Positions 8,188 through 14,302 of a DNA stretch of 19,025 nt are shown here, piece after piece; position 1 is the stretch's first letter; each line of letters begins with the position of its first letter. Below the pieces are notes generated by a model. That model was given only the letters and a program-made list of their open reading frames with translations, was not told where the DNA came from and ran no database searches. Made by a program: the position numbers and the translations under genes. The DNA is from Pseudomonadota bacterium (lineage in GTDB: Bacteria; Pseudomonadota; Gammaproteobacteria; Burkholderiales; Ferrovaceae): positions 1 through 19,025 of the forward strand of contig JAJZEL010000118.1 of the NCBI GenBank assembly GCA_021828575.1, in the 5' to 3' direction.

Positions 8188-8217
8188 ATTCTATCGGAAC
8201 TGGGGCAACCCCACCAA
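8188..8217 (-). promoter_or_regulatory. Candidate promoter for ilvE operon
   Basis: On the minus strand, -10 TAGAAT (8193-8188, 5/6 consensus) lies 18 bases after a weak -35 TTGGTG (8217-8212). This would start transcription near 8181 and leave a leader of about 23 bases before ATG 8158. The -35 falls in a GC-rich stem-loop. No experimental support. Confidence 0.35.
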
Positions 8218-8252
8218 TCGGGTGGGGTATTTGGCAGTTGTGCGATACTGCC
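8202..8252. repeat. Stem-loop cluster in ilvE / EF-hand gene intergenic region
   Basis: The divergent 123-base spacer contains a 7-bp perfect stem, CCCCACC (8209-8215) with GGTGGGG (8221-8227) around AATCG. A competing stem GGGG (8202-8205) with CCCC (8209-8212) shares one arm, so the two are mutually exclusive. A second stem GGCAGT (8233-8238) / ACTGCC (8247-8252) follows. These could be operator dyads or leader RNA structure; no riboswitch class is recognised. Confidence 0.5.
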
Positions 8253-8281
8253 GGGGAGTCCATATTCGGGGAGAAAAAGTC

Positions 8282-10111
8282 ATGGCTGCAACGGAAAAAC
8301 GCTGGCGCTTTTTTCGTGCCGGGGGATTTGATCAGGTCAGGATTGAAGAAGCCGAAGACCTTCTGGCGCTGGAAACCCTGGATCAAAAGTTGTGGATGGC
8401 ATTGTCCTGTCCTGTGATGGGTGTTCATTTTGATGTCAGGACGCTAGAGTTCGTGGACTCAGATTCGGACGGCCATGTGCGGGCTCCCGAACTGCTGGAA
8501 GCCATTCGCTGGGCGGCAGGCTGTCTTGCGGACGCTTCCGTCCTGGCTCGGGGACACCTGAGGCTTGCGGATATCCGCACCAGTGATGCGGCAAGTGCGG
8601 CCATTTCGGAGGCGGCACATCGCCTGGCCAGGGATTTGGGCAAGCCGGAGGGGGACAGCCTTACCGTGGAAGAGGTCAGTGCGGCTCAGGACAGGCATCT
8701 GGCCCGTTTGATGGCCCAGTGGGAGTCATCGGCCACATTACCTTTGGGCGATCAGACTGCCGCGGCCTGGGAAGCGCTGGAAGCAGTGCGTGACAAGGTC
8801 GATGATTTTTTCATGAGATGCGATCTGGGTCGTTATGACGATCGGACACTGGATTTGCTGCGTGGGGGGGATGAAATTTTCAAGTCGGTGGCAAGTGCTG
8901 CTGTTCTCAAGCCGGACGTCGTGGCAGCGTTGCCCTTGGCCCGTGTGAGACCGGAAGACGGCCTGCCTCTGAAGTCGGGGCTCAATCCTGCCTGGGCCGA
9001 TGCAGTGGAGCTGTTTCGTTTGCAAGTGGTGGTGCCCGTACTGGGAGACCAGAATGTTCTGGACAGCGCCGGCTGGTCCGGCATCAAGGGAACCTTGGCA
9101 CCTTATGGCGAATGGCTGGCGGTGCGGCCTGATACCAATGCGCGCAATGATGCCGTGCGCCAGTTGGAGCAATTGACGCGTTACGTGCGTGATCTCATGG
9201 ACCTGGCCAACAATTTCGTGGCTTTCCGGGATTTTTATACGCGCCAGGGCAAGGCGGTTTTCCAGGCTGGAACCCTGTATCTGGATGGGCGTTCCTGTGA
9301 ACTGTGCGTCAAGGTGCTGGACCCGACCCGGCATGCCACGCTGGCTACCTTGTCACGCATCTGCCTGGTCTATTGTGATTGCATCAGGGGCGGGCGGAAA
9401 ATGACCATTGCAGCCGGTTTTACGGCAGGAGACTCCGACCAGTTGATGGTGGGTCGAAACGGTGTGTTCTACGATCGTGAAGGCAATGACTGGGATGCCA
9501 CCATCGTCAAGATCATCGAGCATCCCATCAGCTTGCGGCAAGCATTCTGGTCGCCTTACAAGCGCCTGTCCCGCCTGGTGAGCAGCCAGATGGAAAAATT
9601 TGCAGCCAACAAGGCGAAGGAAGGAGAGGCGCGCCTTGCCGGTACCATTGATACGGCGCCCAAAGGGACCGTGTCGCAGGCATTTGATGTGGGCAAATTC
9701 GCAGGGGTGTTTGCCGCCATTGGTCTGGCCCTAGGGGCCATCGGAACGGCCGTGGCCACAGTGGTGACAGGTGTCTTGACCCTGAAATGGTGGCAGATGC
9801 CACTGGCGCTTCTGGCCTTCATGCTGGTGATTTCCGGGCCCTCTGTGGCCATGGCCTGGTTCAAGTTGAGGGCCAGGAACCTTGGACCCATCCTGGATGC
9901 CAACGGTTGGGCCATCAACACACGTGCCGCCATCAACATTCCATTCGGAACTTCCCTCACACAGATGGCGCGTTTGCCGGAAAACTCGGAAAGAAGCCTG
10001 TCGGACCCCTACGCCGAAGACAGGCGCAAGGGCCGGACAGTGCTTGTCCCCGTCATGCTGGTGACTGTCTTCATTGTGCTGTATCTGCTGGTCCGACTGG
10101 CCATGAGGTGA
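8282..10111 (+). CDS. EF-hand-containing membrane protein of unknown function
   Basis: A 609-residue protein; function not known to me. Start ATG 8282 is preceded by GGGGAG with suitable spacing; an upstream in-frame start at 8222 lies in the intergenic stem-loops and is rejected. Residues 59-70 (DSDSDGHVRAPE) form a canonical EF-hand loop with ligand positions D59, D61, D63 and E70, flanked by helices, so calcium binding is likely. A long soluble, helix-rich region with several cysteines (GRSCELCVKV, ICLVYCDCIRGG at about residues 338-374) follows. Then come two hydrophobic segments (about 473-500 and 504-528) and a C-terminal anchor (about 587-606). The large N-terminal part is probably cytoplasmic because no signal peptide is seen. 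It stands alone between divergent ilvE and convergent yceI, with only 3 bases to the latter's stop. Confidence 0.9.
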   Translation: MAATEKRWRFFRAGGFDQVRIEEAEDLLALETLDQKLWMALSCPVMGVHFDVRTLEFVDSDSDGHVRAPELLEAIRWAAGCLADASVLARGHLRLADIRTSDAASAAISEAAHRLARDLGKPEGDSLTVEEVSAAQDRHLARLMAQWESSATLPLGDQTAAAWEALEAVRDKVDDFFMRCDLGRYDDRTLDLLRGGDEIFKSVASAAVLKPDVVAALPLARVRPEDGLPLKSGLNPAWADAVELFRLQVVVPVLGDQNVLDSAGWSGIKGTLAPYGEWLAVRPDTNARNDAVRQLEQLTRYVRDLMDLANNFVAFRDFYTRQGKAVFQAGTLYLDGRSCELCVKVLDPTRHATLATLSRICLVYCDCIRGGRKMTIAAGFTAGDSDQLMVGRNGVFYDREGNDWDATIVKIIEHPISLRQAFWSPYKRLSRLVSSQMEKFAANKAKEGEARLAGTIDTAPKGTVSQAFDVGKFAGVFAAIGLALGAIGTAVATVVTGVLTLKWWQMPLALLAFMLVISGPSVAMAWFKLRARNLGPILDANGWAINTRAAINIPFGTSLTQMARLPENSERSLSDPYAEDRRKGRTVLVPVMLVTVFIVLYLLVRLAMR

Positions 10112-10114
10112 GGA

Positions 10115-10684
10115 TTATTTCTTGATCGCTTCAACAGACAAGGTCACGGTCACGTCATCCCCCACGTAGGGGACGTATTTTGCCATGTTGAAGTCCGTGC
10201 GCTTCAAATGGGTAACTGCATCGGCTCCACAAGCGGGTTTCTTGAGCATGGGGTGGAGCATGCACTTGAAGGAAGTGATTTGCAGGACCACGGGCCGGGT
10301 GATGCCCTTGATGGTCAGTTCCCCATCCACTTCGGTGGGAGTGTCGCCATCAAACTTCATGCTGTTTCCGACAAAGTGGATGGCAGGGTACTTGTCGGAA
10401 TTAAAAAACGCTTCTTCCTGAAGGTGTTCGTTCAGATGTTCCGAGCCAGTACTGACCGAGCGGGGATCCACCGTGATGTCGGCCGAGCCCGTCTTGGCAG
10501 CCGTATCCAGGGTAATGGTACCGGACACCTTGTCAAAGCGGCTTAATTGGGTGCTGTAACCCAGGTGACTGTAGGAGAAGCGGGCAAAAGTGTGGTTGGG
10601 ATCCGTCACGTAGGTATCCGCAGCCTGGGCCGCCTGGGCCAGTGAAAATGTCAGCAGCAATGTAACAAGTAGTGGGTGTTTCAT
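10115..10684 (-). CDS. YceI-family periplasmic lipid-binding-type protein
   Basis: A 189-residue secreted protein with signal peptide MKHPLLVTLLLTFSLAQAAQA, probably cleaved around residue 21. The mature part begins with the YceI-typical DTYVTDPNHTFARFSYSHLGYS, then SRFDKVSGTI..DTAAKTGSADITVD, HLNEHLQEEAFFNSDKYP and DGELTIKGITRPV. YceI proteins fold as lipocalin-like barrels that bind polyisoprenoids or similar lipids; the physiological role here is unknown. Two extra cysteines occur in FKCMLHPMLKKPACGAD and could form a disulfide. It is divergent from fnr and has its own promoter with an overlapping palindrome. Confidence 0.93.
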   Translation of the reverse strand: MKHPLLVTLLLTFSLAQAAQAADTYVTDPNHTFARFSYSHLGYSTQLSRFDKVSGTITLDTAAKTGSADITVDPRSVSTGSEHLNEHLQEEAFFNSDKYPAIHFVGNSMKFDGDTPTEVDGELTIKGITRPVVLQITSFKCMLHPMLKKPACGADAVTHLKRTDFNMAKYVPYVGDDVTVTLSVEAIKK

Positions 10685-10721
10685 CGGGGGTCTCCGTCAA
10701 GGGCCTCGGCGAGGCGGTATT

Positions 10722-10733
10722 TAGTACGTACTA
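10722..10733. promoter_or_regulatory. Perfect palindrome, candidate operator of yceI
   Basis: TAGTACGTACTA is a perfect 12-bp palindrome. It covers the predicted transcription start of the minus-strand yceI promoter, the position expected for a repressor operator. The compact dyad suits a winged-helix dimer (MarR, HxlR or ArsR type), but no such regulator gene is in the window. Confidence 0.5.
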
Positions 10734-10737
10734 GAAC

Positions 10738-10766
10738 AATATACCGGGCCAGCCTGAAATGCGCAA
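10738..10766 (-). promoter_or_regulatory. Predicted promoter for yceI
   Basis: Minus-strand -10 TATATT (10743-10738, 5/6 consensus) lies 17 bases after -35 TTGCGC (10766-10761, 3/6). The start would be near 10731, inside the palindrome, giving a leader of about 45 bases. Confidence 0.5.
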
Positions 10767-10839
10767 GTCAGACCCGCAAGTAGGCGACATAAGGGTTTTG
10801 GATTAAAATCCGGCCAGATGACATTCTTGTGAAGGCGCC

Positions 10840-10869
10840 ATGACCCAGCAACCCAAGGCTTACAGGTGA
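10840..10869 (+). CDS. Nine-codon leader ORF overlapping the fnr start
   Basis: ATG 10840 has a ribosome-binding-like GAAGG 5 bases upstream and encodes MTQQPKAYR. Its TGA overlaps the GTG of fnr as GTGA, the arrangement used for translational coupling. It could be a regulatory leader peptide, or the true fnr N-terminus separated by a one-base frameshift, since an MTQQ-like start would suit an FNR. It may also be chance. Confidence 0.35.
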   Translation: MTQQPKAYR

Positions 10870-11576
10870 ACAGTCCGGACCTCAAGTCGGTGTGCGGGTG
10901 CTGTTCCATCAAGGAGCTGTGCATTCCGGCAGGTCTCGCAGAGGAAGAGGTCCTGTTGCTTGACCAGCACATGAATCACCGCAGGACGGTCCGGAAAGGC
11001 GATGCCCTGTTTCGAACGGGCGATGCTTTCAGGTCGCTGTACGTGGTCAGTGCCGGGCTTTTCAAAACCAGCATGCTGCATGAGGATGGCCGGACTCAGG
11101 TCACCGGTTTCCAGATGACGGGCGAATACCTGGGACTTGATGCCATCAGTTCCGGCAAGCATCACTGTGAGGCCGTGGCCCTGGAAGGGGGCTCCGTATG
11201 TGAAATTGCCTTCGACCAGTTGGAGTCATTGGGGCAGCTTCTACCCAACCTGCAACACAGTTTCCACAAGAGTCTTTCCAGGGAAATCGTGCGCGACCAG
11301 GGAGTCATGCTCCTGCTGGGCAGCATGCGTGCGGAAGAACGTCTGGCGGCGTTTCTGCTGAATCTGGCAAAACGGTCAGCCCATCGCAGGCAATCGGACT
11401 CCGAACTGATTCTGCGCATGACGCGGGAAGACATTGGCAGCTACCTCGGACTCAAGCTGGAAACCGTCAGCCGGATCCTCTCCCGTTTCCATGACCAGGG
11501 GCTTCTCGAAGTTCAGGGCCGTCACGTGCGCATCCTGAGTTCTGAGGGGCTGGAGCGCATCATTCGAGACCATTAG
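10866..11576 (+). CDS. fnr: FNR-type oxygen-sensing transcriptional regulator
   Basis: A Crp/Fnr-family regulator, 236 residues, that in this family binds DNA as a dimer when an oxygen-labile [4Fe-4S] cluster is present. All four cluster ligands of E. coli FNR are matched: C10, C13 and C19 in CGCCSIKELC (E. coli C20, C23, C29) and C112 in VCEIAF (E. coli C122), with identical 93-residue spacing. The cyclic-nucleotide-type barrel is followed by a helix-turn-helix with E199, S202 and R203 (LETVSRILSRF), the residues that read TTGAT half-sites in FNR. The start is GTG 10866, with AAGG upstream and overlap with the leader ORF. FNR boxes lie before the next two genes. It is FNR rather than CRP or DNR, which lack the cysteine set. 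Confidence 0.93.
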   Translation: MNSPDLKSVCGCCSIKELCIPAGLAEEEVLLLDQHMNHRRTVRKGDALFRTGDAFRSLYVVSAGLFKTSMLHEDGRTQVTGFQMTGEYLGLDAISSGKHHCEAVALEGGSVCEIAFDQLESLGQLLPNLQHSFHKSLSREIVRDQGVMLLLGSMRAEERLAAFLLNLAKRSAHRRQSDSELILRMTREDIGSYLGLKLETVSRILSRFHDQGLLEVQGRHVRILSSEGLERIIRDH

Positions 11577-11606
11577 AAGCGCATTTTCACAGGTTCGTCA
11601 CCATTA

Positions 11607-11620
11607 TTGATCTACGTCAA
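11607..11620. promoter_or_regulatory. FNR box upstream of ompW
   Basis: TTGATCTACGTCAA matches the FNR consensus TTGAT-N4-ATCAA at 9 of 10 positions. Its centre (11613.5) lies 41.5 bases before a start predicted from the -10 TAACAT at 11643-11648. That is the class II activator position, where FNR replaces the -35 element. Confidence 0.8.
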
Positions 11621-11622
11621 AG

Positions 11623-11648
11623 TAGGTAGGGGTTCTTTTACCTAACAT
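11623..11648 (+). promoter_or_regulatory. ompW -10 region with inverted repeat TAGGTA-N10-TACCTA
   Basis: The candidate -10 TAACAT (11643-11648, 4/6 consensus) predicts a start near 11655 and a 34-base leader. A perfect 6-bp dyad, TAGGTA (11623-11628) and TACCTA (11639-11644), fills the space between the FNR box and the -10 and overlaps the latter. It could be a second regulator's site. Confidence 0.45.
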
Positions 11649-11688
11649 CTGCCGTGCCCACTCGATAATTTTTCTAAGGAGAAACGGC

Positions 11689-12327
11689 ATGAAGCAGGTG
11701 GCTAAAAAGACGGCGTTCGTGATGGCAGCATTGGGAATGTTCGCGGGATTGGTGGGTTCAACGGCAGCCAGGGCTGATGATATGGGGTCAACTCCGTGGC
11801 TGGTTCGCGTTCGCATGGTGGACGTGAACCCCCAGAGAAGCAACGGAGCAGGGGGAGGCATTCCGGCGGACAGCCTGGATGTGTCCAGCCGGGTTCAGCC
11901 AGAAGTGGACGTGTCTTATTTTTTCACCAAGAACATTGCGGCAGAGTTGATTGCTTCTTACCCGTTCAGTCATTCAGTGGAACTGAACCACGGCACCATT
12001 GGTACTTTCCAGGAATTGCCTCCCACGCTGAACCTCCAGTATCACTTTGACGGGTTGGGAAAATACATGCCTTATGTGGGCGCGGGTATCGTGGATATGC
12101 AGACCTTCAATACCAACATTGCCAATGGGGCCTATGGGTTGTCCCAGTCCAACTGGGGTGAAGATTTGCAGATAGGCATGGATTACGCGCTGGGTGGTCA
12201 CTGGCTGTTCAATGTGGACGTCAAGAAAATGTTTGTCAATGTGGGATTGACGCAGAATGGTGGAACCGTACTGAATCTGCACCCGGATCCCTATGTGATG
12301 GGTGTCGGTATCGGTTATCACTTCTGA
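11689..12327 (+). CDS. ompW: OmpW-family outer membrane protein
   Basis: A small eight-stranded outer-membrane beta-barrel, 212 residues, with a hydrophobic channel in the known family structure. The signal peptide spans residues 1-29 (ending GSTAARA, then DDMG). OmpW features are PWLVRVRMVDVNP near the mature N-terminus, VSYFFTKNIAAELIASYP, the segment TLNLQYHF, YMPYVGAGI, LDAL-type strand LQIGMDYALGGHW, and a terminal aromatic signature VGIGYHF for barrel assembly. AAGGAGA lies 8 bases before the ATG. OmpW is known to be FNR-activated in E. coli, and an FNR box is present here in the activator position, so oxygen-limited induction is likely. Confidence 0.95.
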   Translation: MKQVAKKTAFVMAALGMFAGLVGSTAARADDMGSTPWLVRVRMVDVNPQRSNGAGGGIPADSLDVSSRVQPEVDVSYFFTKNIAAELIASYPFSHSVELNHGTIGTFQELPPTLNLQYHFDGLGKYMPYVGAGIVDMQTFNTNIANGAYGLSQSNWGEDLQIGMDYALGGHWLFNVDVKKMFVNVGLTQNGGTVLNLHPDPYVMGVGIGYHF

Positions 12328-12345
12328 GGGTGAGTGCCCGTTTCC

Positions 12346-12370
12346 CCCGGTTGCTGTTCCAGCAGCCGGG
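12346..12370 (+). terminator. Stem-loop after ompW, possible terminator without T-tract
   Basis: An 11-bp stem, CCCGGTTGCTG (12346-12356) with CAGCAGCCGGG (12360-12370), has one G-U pair and a 3-base loop. It lies 18 bases after the ompW stop. The following bases (ACATTAAGG) are not T-rich, so this is a weak terminator or an mRNA 3'-end-protecting hairpin. Confidence 0.45.
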
Positions 12371-12386
12371 ACATTAAGGCCAGAAT

Positions 12387-12400
12387 TTGATCTGGATCAA
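12387..12400. promoter_or_regulatory. Perfect FNR box upstream of hemN
   Basis: TTGATCTGGATCAA is an exact match to TTGAT-N4-ATCAA. Its centre (12393.5) is 41.5 bases before the start predicted from -10 CATATT (12423-12428, 4/6 consensus), the class II activation geometry. The predicted leader to ATG 12458 is about 23 bases. Confidence 0.88.
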
Positions 12401-12422
12401 CATCAGGGTGAGGAATTTGGCG

Positions 12423-12428
12423 CATATT
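12423..12428 (+). promoter_or_regulatory. Candidate -10 of hemN promoter
   Basis: CATATT begins 29 bases beyond the centre of the upstream FNR box. It has no recognisable -35, as expected if FNR activates at about -41.5. Confidence 0.45.
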
Positions 12429-12457
12429 GGACCCAACAGGTTCAAGGGGCAGGTCTG

Positions 12458-13843
12458 ATGGAGTCATTTTCACCACAGTTGATGCAGCGGTTTGACGTGC
12501 CAGGTCCCCGTTACACATCGTATCCCACTGCGGATCAATTTCGCGAAGACCCGGAAGGTGCAGCGTTGCGCAATGGGTTGGGAGGACAGGTGTCCAGCGT
12601 GGCGCTTCCCCTGTCCGTCTATTTGCATGTGCCCTTTTGTGAGTCAGTCTGTTATTACTGCGCCTGCAACAAGATTGTGACCAAGGATCATGGAAGGGCA
12701 GAGGAGTACCTGTCCTATCTCAGGCGGGAAATTCACTCAGTGTCCAGTATATTGAACGGGCTGCGTGGAGAACGGGTCCAGGTCTCCCAGATTCATCTGG
12801 GAGGGGGATCCCCCACTTTCCTTGGCGATGACCAGCTATCCGTCTTGATGCACTATATTTCTGGGCAGTTCAGCGTGCCCGGAGATGCGGAATGCTCCAT
12901 AGAAGTGGATCCCAGGACCGTGGATGGGTTGCGTCTTGCGAAGTTGCGGGAGATGAGATTCAACCGCCTCAGTTTTGGCGTGCAGGATTTTGACCTGAGG
13001 GTTCAGGAAGCCATTCATCGGGTGCAGTCGTATGAGCAGGTGGAAGCCCTGATGCATGCGGCCAGACAGCTGCGTTTTGACTCGGTCAATCTGGATCTGA
13101 TTTATGGGTTGCCACACCAGAACGAAGAGACGTTTACCCGCACTCTGGAACAAGTCTGTACCTTGCGGCCTGATCGTGTGGCGCTTTATGCCTATGCGCA
13201 CCTGCCAAAACGGTTTAAACCGCAGCGCCGGATCGACCCGGTTGCCTTGCCGAATGTCGAGACAAAACTGCGACTTCTGGATAAGGCCATCGAGGCCCTG
13301 TTGCACGCTGGGTACGAATACATCGGCATGGACCACTTTGCGTTGCCTGGTGATGTACTGGCCCAGGCCAGGAAAGCGGGTCGTCTCCAGAGAAATTTTC
13401 AGGGCTACCACACCGGCACCGGGGGCGACCTGCTTGGGTTTGGCGTGTCTGCCATCAGTCAGGTGGGGGGAGTGTACAGCCAGAATCTCAAGACCCTTGA
13501 GGGCTATTACGGTGCACTCGACGAAGGGCGCCTTCCGGTGGAACGTTCCCTGATGCTGCACGATGATGATCGTCTGCGCCGTGAAGTGATCATGGGACTC
13601 ATGTGCCAGGGGCGCCTTGAAGTTCGCTCCCTGGAGAAACGGCATGGCATCCACTTTGAAGAATATTTTAGCGATGCCTTGTCACGTTTGCAGGAATTTG
13701 AAGGTTTCGGCCTGCTGAAAAGAACAGCAGACGAGCTGGAGGTGACGTCAGTGGGATGGTTCTTTGTGCGGCCCATGGCCATGGCGTTTGATCGTTATTT
13801 ATGGCAGCACCAGGACCATCAGCGGTTCTCCAGGGTGTTGTAA
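12458..13843 (+). CDS. hemN: Oxygen-independent coproporphyrinogen III oxidase (radical SAM)
   Basis: Converts coproporphyrinogen III to protoporphyrinogen IX without oxygen in haem synthesis; cytosolic, 461 residues. The radical-SAM cluster motif C61-x3-C65-x2-C68-x-C70 (PFCESVCYYCACNK) is that of HemN proper, including the fourth cysteine. Other features are the N-terminal GPRYTSYPTADQF, GGGSPTFL, RLSFGVQDFD, IYGLPHQ and the C-terminal HemN domain (RREVIMGLMCQG). ATG 12458 matches the family N-terminus and has AGGGGCAGG upstream. An ATG at 12302 lies inside ompW and would read through the promoter region, so it is rejected. A perfect FNR box indicates induction when oxygen is low, when the oxygen-dependent enzyme HemF cannot work. 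Confidence 0.97.
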   Translation: MESFSPQLMQRFDVPGPRYTSYPTADQFREDPEGAALRNGLGGQVSSVALPLSVYLHVPFCESVCYYCACNKIVTKDHGRAEEYLSYLRREIHSVSSILNGLRGERVQVSQIHLGGGSPTFLGDDQLSVLMHYISGQFSVPGDAECSIEVDPRTVDGLRLAKLREMRFNRLSFGVQDFDLRVQEAIHRVQSYEQVEALMHAARQLRFDSVNLDLIYGLPHQNEETFTRTLEQVCTLRPDRVALYAYAHLPKRFKPQRRIDPVALPNVETKLRLLDKAIEALLHAGYEYIGMDHFALPGDVLAQARKAGRLQRNFQGYHTGTGGDLLGFGVSAISQVGGVYSQNLKTLEGYYGALDEGRLPVERSLMLHDDDRLRREVIMGLMCQGRLEVRSLEKRHGIHFEEYFSDALSRLQEFEGFGLLKRTADELEVTSVGWFFVRPMAMAFDRYLWQHQDHQRFSRVL

Positions 13844-13857
13844 ACCGTCTCCACGGT
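13844..13857 (+). repeat. Small stem-loop directly after hemN stop
   Basis: ACCGT (13844-13848) pairs with ACGGT (13853-13857) around a 4-base loop, starting at the base after the hemN TAA. It has no T-tract and is followed 10 bases later by the main terminator hairpin. Confidence 0.35.
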
Positions 13858-13867
13858 GGTCACTTTT

Positions 13868-13903
13868 CCGCCCGAAGCGCAAGCTGAGGGCGGTTTCTTT
13901 TTC
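13868..13903 (+). terminator. Rho-independent terminator of hemN
   Basis: Stem CCGCCC (13868-13873) / GGGCGG (13888-13893) encloses tandem G-A mismatches and an inner AGC/GCT stem capped by a GCAA tetraloop. It is followed by the T-rich tract TTTCTTTTTC (13894-13903). Spacing from the hemN stop is 24 bases. Confidence 0.85.
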
Positions 13904-13917
13904 TGTGTCCCGGTCAG

Positions 13918-13926
13918 TGCTATTAT
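13918..13926 (+). promoter_or_regulatory. Extended -10 promoter for glnB
   Basis: TGCTATTAT gives an extended -10 (TG-N-TATTAT, 5/6 consensus) with only T-rich sequence at -35. The start would be near 13933, leaving a leader of about 31 bases. No -24/-12 sigma-54 element (TGGCAC-N5-TTGC) is visible. Confidence 0.5.
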
Positions 13927-13963
13927 CTGGGCTGGAAATGGTTTTGTCCTTGTGGAGCACAAC

Positions 13964-14302
13964 ATGAAATTGATCACGGCCATCGTCAAGCCATTCAAGC
14001 TGGATGAAGTTCGCGAAGCACTCTCGGAAGTGGGCATTTCCGGTTTGACCGTGACGGAAGTCAAGGGTTTTGGACGTCAGAAAGGCCATACCGAACTTTA
14101 TCGTGGGGCCGAATACGTGGTGGATTTTCTGCCAAAAGTGAAAATCGAGGTGGTGGTGACCGACGAGGCCGAAGAAAAGGCCATTGAGGCCATCGTGCGA
14201 TCCGCCCGGACGGGCAAGATCGGTGATGGCAAAATATTCGTCGTGGATGTCAACCACGCGGTCAGGATCCGTACCGGAGAAATCAACGACGCTGCTGTTT
14301 AG
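13964..14302 (+). CDS. glnB: Nitrogen regulatory protein PII
   Basis: A trimeric PII signal-transduction protein sensing 2-oxoglutarate and ATP/ADP, 112 residues as is normal. It starts MKLITAIVKPFKLDEVREAL and carries VTEVKGFGRQKGHTELYRGAEY, with the uridylylated T-loop Tyr51. The B-loop TGKIGDGKIFV and C-loop VRIRTGE are intact. Asp54 (YVVDF) favours GlnB over GlnK, which usually has Asn54. ATG 13964 gives the family N-terminus, with GGAG upstream; in-frame codons back to 13856 run through the terminator and are rejected. The gene is monocistronic and its stop overlaps the convergent purK stop by 4 bases. No amtB is adjacent, again favouring GlnB. Confidence 0.95.
   Translation: MKLITAIVKPFKLDEVREALSEVGISGLTVTEVKGFGRQKGHTELYRGAEYVVDFLPKVKIEVVVTDEAEEKAIEAIVRSARTGKIGDGKIFVVDVNHAVRIRTGEINDAAV

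Noticed and set aside
8329..8343. FNR-like TTGATCAGGTCAG inside the EF-hand gene
   Set aside because: The second half-site is poor and it is within coding sequence with no promoter nearby.
10800..10811. Inverted repeat GGATT-AA-AATCC upstream of fnr as an FNR autoregulatory site
   Set aside because: The arms do not contain TTGAT; the overlapping TAAAAT could be a -10 but has no acceptable -35, so I did not list a promoter.
12302..12457. Longer N-terminus of hemN from ATG 12302
   Set aside because: It would start within ompW, translate through the hairpin and FNR box, and add 52 residues absent from the family.
13910..13963. Sigma-54 promoter for glnB
   Set aside because: TGGGCTGGAAATGG lacks the GG-N10-GC core spacing; the extended -10 is a better fit.
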